From Clostridiales bacterium (GTDB lineage Bacteria > Bacillota > Clostridia > Lachnospirales > Lachnospiraceae): DNA of 36,452 nt. A program made the translations under genes and the position numbers. This document shows, one piece after another, positions 31,644 through 36,452 of this stretch. Below the pieces are notes generated by a model. The model was given only the letters and a program-made list of their open reading frames with translations, was not told where the DNA came from and ran no database searches. The DNA lies in NCBI GenBank assembly GCA_021204045.1, contig JAJQAA010000012.1:1-36452 (forward strand). The letters are read 5' to 3'. How positions within the stretch are numbered: position 1 is the stretch's first letter; every line of letters begins with the position of its first letter.

Positions 31644-32858
31644 ATGCTGAAACGGGAAACGTATATGAGCCGCATCCGTCCGTTTATCGGAAGTGAGCTT
31701 GTCAAGGTAGTGACGGGCATTCGCCGCAGCGGAAAGTCTGTTATGCTCGAATTAATCCAGGATGAGCTTGCCGGGAACGGTGTGGATCGTCGGCAATTTA
31801 TTGCATTGAATTTTGAGAATATGAGCAATGCCCATCTGTGTACTGCGATGGCATTGCATGAGGAAATTCTTCGCCGGGCAGCACAGATATCGGGGAAAGT
31901 CTATCTGTTTTTTGATGAGATACAGGAAGTTCAGAACTGGGAGAAATGCGTCAACTCATTTCGTGTTGAGTTGGACTGTGATATTTATATTACCGGGTCC
32001 AATGCAAAACTGCTCTCCGGCGAGCTTGCGACCTATCTCGCCGGGCGTTATGTGGAGTTTATAATTTACCCATTCTCTTTTGCGGAATTCATGGAACTGT
32101 ATCACAGCGTTTATCCGGATACGGATATCCGCCGGTGTTTCCGCCAATATCTGACGCTTGGCGGAATGCCGTATCTTAGCAGTCTCCGGTATGAAGAAAA
32201 TGCATGCCGCCAGTATTTGCGCGATCTGTTCAATTCCGTGGAGTTAAAAGATATTGTCAAACGGAACAACATCCGTGACGTTGATATGCTGGAGCGGATC
32301 ATTTCCTACATTACGGCAAATATCGGCACTACTTTTTCATCTACGGCAATTTCCAGATATCTGAAAAGCGAGGGGCGGGCTGTTTCAACAGAAACGGTGC
32401 TGAACTATATAAAAGCCTGCACGAACGCTTTTTTGTTTTATCAGGTGAAGCGGCAGGATCTTCAGGGAAAGAAAATTTTGACTGTAAATGAGAAATACTA
32501 CGTGGCCGATCATGGCATTCGGGAAGCGGTATTTGGCGGCGGCCAGAGAGACATCAATCTGGTTCTCGAAAATATTGTCTATATGGAATTGCTGCGCCGC
32601 GGGTACAAGGTTACAGTGGGCAAAGTTGGCGACAAAGAGATCGATTTTGTCTGCGAGGATCGTGGAGAAAAGCTCTATGTCCAGGTCGCCTATATGCTGG
32701 CTTCCGAGGAAACAATCAGGCGGGAGTTTGGCGCATTTTCCGGCATCCGTGACAATTTTCCTAAATATGTTGTCACACTGGACGATTTCGATATGAGCCG
32801 GGATGGGATCAAGCATCGCAATATTTGCGATTTCCTGCTGGCGACGGAATGGAATTGA
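31644..32858 (+). CDS. AAA+ ATPase with DUF4143 domain
   Basis: A 404-residue protein of the AAA_14/DUF4143 group. Walker A is GIRRSGKSVML (about residues 24-34), Walker B is YLFFDEIQEVQNWEK and the sensor is ITGSNAKLLSGELATYLAGR. The C-terminal DUF4143 part ends with a PD-(D/E)XK-like EIDFVCEDRGEKLYVQVAYML. Such proteins are abundant and variable in copy number in gut anaerobes; their role is unknown and defence or mobile-element functions have been suggested. GGGAGGCG lies before two in-frame ATGs (31638 and 31644); the second has the better spacing. It stands alone between its own promoter and terminator. Confidence 0.9.
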   Translation: MLKRETYMSRIRPFIGSELVKVVTGIRRSGKSVMLELIQDELAGNGVDRRQFIALNFENMSNAHLCTAMALHEEILRRAAQISGKVYLFFDEIQEVQNWEKCVNSFRVELDCDIYITGSNAKLLSGELATYLAGRYVEFIIYPFSFAEFMELYHSVYPDTDIRRCFRQYLTLGGMPYLSSLRYEENACRQYLRDLFNSVELKDIVKRNNIRDVDMLERIISYITANIGTTFSSTAISRYLKSEGRAVSTETVLNYIKACTNAFLFYQVKRQDLQGKKILTVNEKYYVADHGIREAVFGGGQRDINLVLENIVYMELLRRGYKVTVGKVGDKEIDFVCEDRGEKLYVQVAYMLASEETIRREFGAFSGIRDNFPKYVVTLDDFDMSRDGIKHRNICDFLLATEWN

Positions 32859-32863
32859 AATGC

Positions 32864-32897
32864 AAAAGCTGCCGTGTTCTTGTGCGGCAGCTTTTAT
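32864..32897 (+). terminator. Terminator after the DUF4143 ATPase
   Basis: AAAAGCTGCCG and CGGCAGCTTTT form a perfect 11-bp stem, starting 5 bases after the stop codon. Confidence 0.9.
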
Positions 32898-32921
32898 ATT
32901 TCAATTAGTGTGTGCCAATCT

Positions 32922-33002
32922 TTACTGTCCAACCGCAAAGCGCTTGATCGCGTCTGCCCCGGCCAGCTTTTCTAACATGGAGCGGACGTCCGAAGGCTCC
33001 AT
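32922..33002 (-). pseudogene. Short C-terminal-looking coding remnant
   Basis: Just downstream of the DUF401 gene, on the same strand, a frame reads MEPSDVRSMLEKLAGADAIK and ends FAVGQ before a TAA at 32922. It has good codon use and a plausible amphipathic helix, but no ribosome site and only 26 residues. It may be the tail of a deleted gene. I do not recognise the family. Confidence 0.25.
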
Positions 33003-33021
33003 ATCGGAGTTGATATAATTA

Positions 33022-34227
33022 TCAGAAGCCAAGTATCAGCAGCAGGTTGTAATAACCAATCATCAGTACACAAAAGAGAAGCGCGACCGGGATTGTCCTG
33101 CGGATCAGTTCGCCCAGCGTGATATGAAAATAATCGGACGCGACTACCAGGCATACATGGGTAGGCGATAGTTGGCTTGCTGCGTGCGCCATGCACATGA
33201 GGAATACCATCAGGGGCATCCCGCTATTTAGCGCGGCAAAAGCAATCGGCGTACCAAGTGCGATGATTCCGCTGGCTCCGCTGATAATTCCGCCCAGGAG
33301 AAATAGTATTCCAAAAACCAGATATGCCGGGATCGGCAGTATGGAGAGAGTCTCTGGCAATTCTTCAAGTACACCGGTGTATCCAATGAATTCTTTTAAA
33401 ACTAAGACCAGAAACGTGTTCAACAATAGCTTCACTTCAAACGCGCCGCGGAACATTGGCAAGAGTTCTTGAATCGAAAAACGATAAATCACTATCCCGG
33501 CAACAATCGAAATAGCCACGGCGGGAACTACGGAAATTCCAAATGCCAGAATCAAAATAAGGATCAGCAAAAGTGTCCATAAATGCAGAAATAAATTTTG
33601 CAGGTCGCGAAGGCGGTTCTGGCTGCGCGGTGTGCCGGGATCTTTGGGCAGAGCTGCAAGGCAAGGAAAATATCCGAGCGCAAAGAGCGTCAGTATCGGT
33701 ACGATCATTCCCAGTATAAAGGATCCCAACCGCACGGAAGAAAGACTTGCCATCAGAAGTGCGCTGGAATAGGTTGGCAGGGAGCTTTCGGGAATATGTC
33801 GGAACCAGCTTGTTACAAATGCCTGATCTTTTGGCTTTAGATATCCTTCCGTGGCATCCTTTACAATATCGCCGCATAAAATCATGGCTGCTGCGGAGGG
33901 CAGAAGGCCAATAAATAACGCTGCACCGGATACGTTGATGCGGCGGTTGTGAAACAGCCCGTTCAAATCTTCCTGCGCCAGTTTGATCTGACTGCGGGCT
34001 TCCAGCATGCGCTATAAAAATGTTATCAGATAGAGAGATACCAGAATGGAAAACAGACTCCAGTCGGTAAACACATGGGCGGTCTGCATAAAGATCGTCG
34101 GAACAGGTATGTGGCAAAGAAACACAGTAGCTAGTAATCCTCCCAGGATTGCCTGATACAATGGCCGTTGGAGTGCAAGGAGCAGTATAATGATCAGAAA
34201 CACAATGCCAAGATAAATGAGTGTCAT
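33022..34227 (-). pseudogene. DUF401-family membrane permease, split by an in-frame amber codon
   Basis: Two pieces in the same frame make one protein of about 400 residues with 9-10 hydrophobic segments and the DUF401 pattern: MTLIYLGIVFLIIILLLAL at the start, NVSGAALFIGLLPSAAAMI, and late segments with GIISGASGIIALGTPIAF and HAASQLSPTHVCLVVASDYF. Codon 72 is TAG (34012-34014) between YLITFL and RMLEARSQI; family members usually have a sense codon there, and CAG to TAG is one change. TAG is a normal stop in this window, for example for the YgjP-like and cca genes. An ATG lies two codons after the amber, so the larger part could be made by re-initiation. DUF401 proteins are predicted transporters of unknown substrate. 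The start at ATG 34227 has GGAAGG upstream. Confidence 0.75.
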
Positions 34228-34288
34228 CGTGGGCCTTCCTTTTTCATGCGAGTGTATGATGTTTGACATTTGTATGACTTTATACTAC

Positions 34289-34317
34289 AGCATACGCAAA
34301 GTATTGCGAAAAGTCAA
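34289..34317 (-). promoter_or_regulatory. Promoter candidate for the DUF401 gene
   Basis: On the minus strand TTGACT, a 17-base spacer and TATGCT, about 60 bases before the start codon. Confidence 0.5.
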
Positions 34318-34344
34318 TACATTCTTCTCAGCATTACAGACAAT

Positions 34345-34383
34345 AACACCCGCTGTATTTCCTTTCCGGAAACGGCGGGTGTT
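34345..34383 (-). terminator. Hairpin terminator after ftsH
   Basis: AACACCCGC and GCGGGTGTT form a 9-bp stem, with a smaller TTTCC/GGAAA stem in the loop. The following bases are only moderately T-rich, so strength is uncertain, but the position after the ftsH stop fits. Confidence 0.65.
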
Positions 34384-34419
34384 AAAATTACCTATAGAAA
34401 GTTTAGAGAGAGCTTTAAA

Positions 34420-36234
34420 TTATTTTGCTTCCAGTATCTTCATAAACTCATCCCCGGTGATGGTTTCCTGCTCATAGAGGTATTTTGCGAGTTCGTCCAG
34501 TTTGGCGCGGTTTTCGCGGATGATGCGGATGGCTTTTTCGTGCTGCGCGCGCACCAGCTCCACGACCTTGCGGTCGATTTCGGCCGCGGTCTCGGCGGAG
34601 CAGGCCAGGGAGGCGTCGCCGCCAAGATACTGGTTGGTGACGGTCTCCAGCGCGACCATATCGAAATCCTCGCTCATGCCATAGCGGGTGATCATCGCGC
34701 GAGCCAGCTTTGTCGCCTGCTCGATATCGTTGGAAGCGCCGGTGGTGACGGAATCAAAGACGACTTCCTCTGCGGCGCGGCCGCCGGTGATCGTGGCGAT
34801 GCGGTTTTCCAGTTCCTCCTTGGACATCAGATAATGGTTGCCTTCCTCGACCTGCATCGTGTAGCCGAGCGCGCCGGAGGTGCGGGGGATGATCGTGATC
34901 TTCTGCACCGGGGCGGAATGGCTCTGCATTGCGGCGACGAGGGCGTGGCCGATCTCGTGGTAGGAGACGACCAGCTTTTCCTTGTTGGTCAGGATGGCGT
35001 TTTTCTTCTGATAACCGGCGATGACGACCTCGATGCTTTCCTCGAGGTCCTCCTGCGACGCGAAGGAACGGCCGTCGCGGACAGCGCGCAGCGCTGCCTC
35101 GTTGACGATGTTGGCCAGCTCCGCGCCGGAAGCGCCGGAGGCCATGCGCGCGACCTTATTGAAATCAATGTTGTCGGAAATGCGGATTTTTTTCGCGTGA
35201 ACGCGGAGAATATCCTCGCGCCCTTTGAGGTCGGGCAGTTCGACGGGCACGCGGCGGTCAAAGCGGCCGGGGCGCGTCAGAGCCGGATCGAGCGATTCGG
35301 GGCGGTTGGTTGCGGCGAGAATGATGACGCCGGTATTGCCCTCAAAGCCGTCCATTTCGGTCAGCAGCTGGTTGAGCGTCTGCTCGCGCTCGTCGTTGCC
35401 GCCGAGCTGGCCGTCGCGTTTCTTGCCGATAGCGTCAATCTCATCGATAAATACGATGCAGGGAGCTTTTTCTTTGGCCTGCTTAAACAGGTCACGCACC
35501 TTGGAGGCGCCCATGCCAACGAACATTTCCACAAATTCGGAGCCGGACATGGAGAAGAATGGCACGTTCGCTTCACCGGCGACCGCCTTCGCGAGCATGG
35601 TTTTGCCGGTGCCGGGCGGGCCGACAAGCAGGATGCCCTTGGGCATCGACGCGCCGATCTCCTTGTATTTGTCCGGGTTGTGCAGATATTCGACGATCTC
35701 TGTGAGATTTTCTTTGGCTTCATCCTCACCGGCGACGTCGGAGAATTTGATGCCCTCTGAGGATTTCACATAGACCTTCGCGTTGGATTTGCCCATGCCG
35801 AACATCATCGAATTGCCGCCGCCCATCTTCTTTGTCATGCGGCGCATGAAATACTGTCCGATCAGGTAAAAGATCACGACCGGCAGCACCCATGAGAGCA
35901 GGAAGGTGGCAAACGGGGATGTTTCCTCGACGATCTCGCTGCCAAAGTCCGCGCCGGAGGCGTAAAGACGATCCGTGAGGCCGGGGTCGTCCATCAGGCC
36001 GGTGCGGTAGATCATGGTCTCTTCCTTATCGGTAAACAGGATCTGGTTGTCCTGGATCTGTACCCGGCTGATCTCCTGATTTTCGGTCATCGAGATAAAG
36101 GTGTTGTAGTCAACCTCCTGGATCTGTCGCCGGTTCATATACGGCATGGCCAGGAAGTTGATGAGCATCAGTGCGAGCAGGATAATGCCATAGTAGTAAA
36201 GCAGTGGCTTTTTCGGTTCTTTTACTTCGTTCAT
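34420..36234 (-). CDS. ftsH: ATP-dependent zinc metalloprotease FtsH
   Basis: A 604-residue membrane-bound AAA+ protease that degrades misfolded membrane proteins and short-lived regulators. Two membrane helices (about residues 12-30 and 112-132) enclose an extracellular domain. The AAA module has Walker [11 protein letters not shown] (near 205), pore loop [15 protein letters not shown], Walker [16 protein letters not shown] and the second region of homology ([20 protein letters not shown]). The zinc protease site is HEIGH near residue 425. The C-terminal end is complete ([11 protein letters not shown]). ATG 36234 has AAAGGAG 8 bases upstream. The 100-base leader carries a long hairpin. Confidence 0.97.
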   Translation of the reverse strand: MNEVKEPKKPLLYYYGIILLALMLINFLAMPYMNRRQIQEVDYNTFISMTENQEISRVQIQDNQILFTDKEETMIYRTGLMDDPGLTDRLYASGADFGSEIVEETSPFATFLLSWVLPVVIFYLIGQYFMRRMTKKMGGGNSMMFGMGKSNAKVYVKSSEGIKFSDVAGEDEAKENLTEIVEYLHNPDKYKEIGASMPKGILLVGPPGTGKTMLAKAVAGEANVPFFSMSGSEFVEMFVGMGASKVRDLFKQAKEKAPCIVFIDEIDAIGKKRDGQLGGNDEREQTLNQLLTEMDGFEGNTGVIILAATNRPESLDPALTRPGRFDRRVPVELPDLKGREDILRVHAKKIRISDNIDFNKVARMASGASGAELANIVNEAALRAVRDGRSFASQEDLEESIEVVIAGYQKKNAILTNKEKLVVSYHEIGHALVAAMQSHSAPVQKITIIPRTSGALGYTMQVEEGNHYLMSKEELENRIATITGGRAAEEVVFDSVTTGASNDIEQATKLARAMITRYGMSEDFDMVALETVTNQYLGGDASLACSAETAAEIDRKVVELVRAQHEKAIRIIRENRAKLDELAKYLYEQETITGDEFMKILEAK

Positions 36235-36267
36235 TCCGGTATCTCCTTTGCTATTAACCATGAATGG

Positions 36268-36314
36268 AAATGCCAGGGCCCTAAAGTTGTCATAACTTTT
36301 TGCCTCTGGCATTT
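36268..36314 (-). promoter_or_regulatory. Hairpin in the ftsH 5' leader
   Basis: On the minus strand AAATGCCAG and CTGGCATTT form a 9-bp outer stem with an AAAGTT/AACTTT inner stem. It lies between the promoter and the ribosome site. It could be an attenuator, an mRNA-stabilising structure or a temperature-sensitive element; the sequence alone does not decide. Confidence 0.5.
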
Positions 36315-36330
36315 TAAACAGGGATAATAT

Positions 36331-36359
36331 ATTGTACACGGATTTATTGACTTTTACAA
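36331..36359 (-). promoter_or_regulatory. Promoter of ftsH
   Basis: On the minus strand TTGTAA, a 17-base spacer and TACAAT. Transcription should start about 10 bases before the leader hairpin. Confidence 0.65.
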
Positions 36360-36452
36360 TAATCAGAATCCCGAAATTTGTCTATACAACTTTGCAAAAC
36401 CCGTCTTTGGTAGTTAACGCCATGTCCACTTTCTTCCTAAATCAGTAAAAAA

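Noticed and set aside
34270-35760. 496-codon plus-strand frame opposite ftsH
   Set aside because: Antisense to the FtsH AAA and protease domains, whose motifs are complete on the minus strand.

Overview
The window looks like chromosome of an anaerobic, gut-type clostridium, most like the Lachnospiraceae. The reasons are a SCIFF ranthipeptide with its radical SAM maturase, a fused SecDF, an oxygen-sensitive class III ribonucleotide reductase (NrdD), a T-box leader on tyrS, an aldo/keto reductase with C-terminal 4Fe-4S clusters, strong AGGAGG-type ribosome binding sites and fairly GC-rich coding sequence. No rRNA, tRNA or CRISPR array was found.

Layout. Bases 1-3200 are accessory DNA: a frameshifted gene remnant, a sigma-region-4-like regulator of the kind carried by integrative elements, a cluster of AACGATA repeats, a type I methyltransferase gene (hsdM) cut off before its catalytic motif, and a divergent YgjP-type metallopeptidase gene. 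Bases 3267-6913 hold a dicarboxylate-type permease, an FMN-type flavoprotein, the Fe-S aldo/keto reductase and an ECF transporter S component. Bases 7050-10982 are one probable operon: a perfect promoter, a T-box leader, tyrS, a RelA/SpoT-domain alarmone synthetase and a CapA-like lipoprotein. Bases 11056-14130 hold a second promoter, a highly structured leader that is not a T-box, proS and cca. Bases 14111-20293 run SCIFF peptide, terminator, SCIFF maturase, secDF, tgt, yajC and a Uma2-like nuclease gene, ending in a terminator. A convergent methyltransferase gene follows.

Bases 21164-24270 are the most unusual part. A 116-bp nested inverted repeat is followed by two copies of a small RNA locus, at about 21865-22052 and 23733-23976, both read on the minus strand. 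Each copy has its own promoter, one or two 53-nt repeats that can fold as a pseudoknot, and a strong terminator. The first copy runs straight into a coding remnant resembling the toxin of a type III (RNA antitoxin-protein toxin) system of the TenpN/ToxN kind. The second keeps two repeats but only a possible toxin N-terminus. An FAD-linked oxidase gene lies between them. I read these as decayed, duplicated type III toxin-antitoxin loci.

Bases 24273-31504 hold a HipA-like kinase gene, nrdD with tandem candidate NrdR boxes, and an operon of a NEW3-domain surface protein, ABC ATPase and ABC permease with a repeat-bearing mini-ORF between its first two genes. Bases 31572-36452 hold a DUF4143 ATPase, a DUF401 permease gene interrupted by an in-frame amber codon, and ftsH with a hairpin leader. 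All functional calls come from reading motifs by eye; no database search was run.
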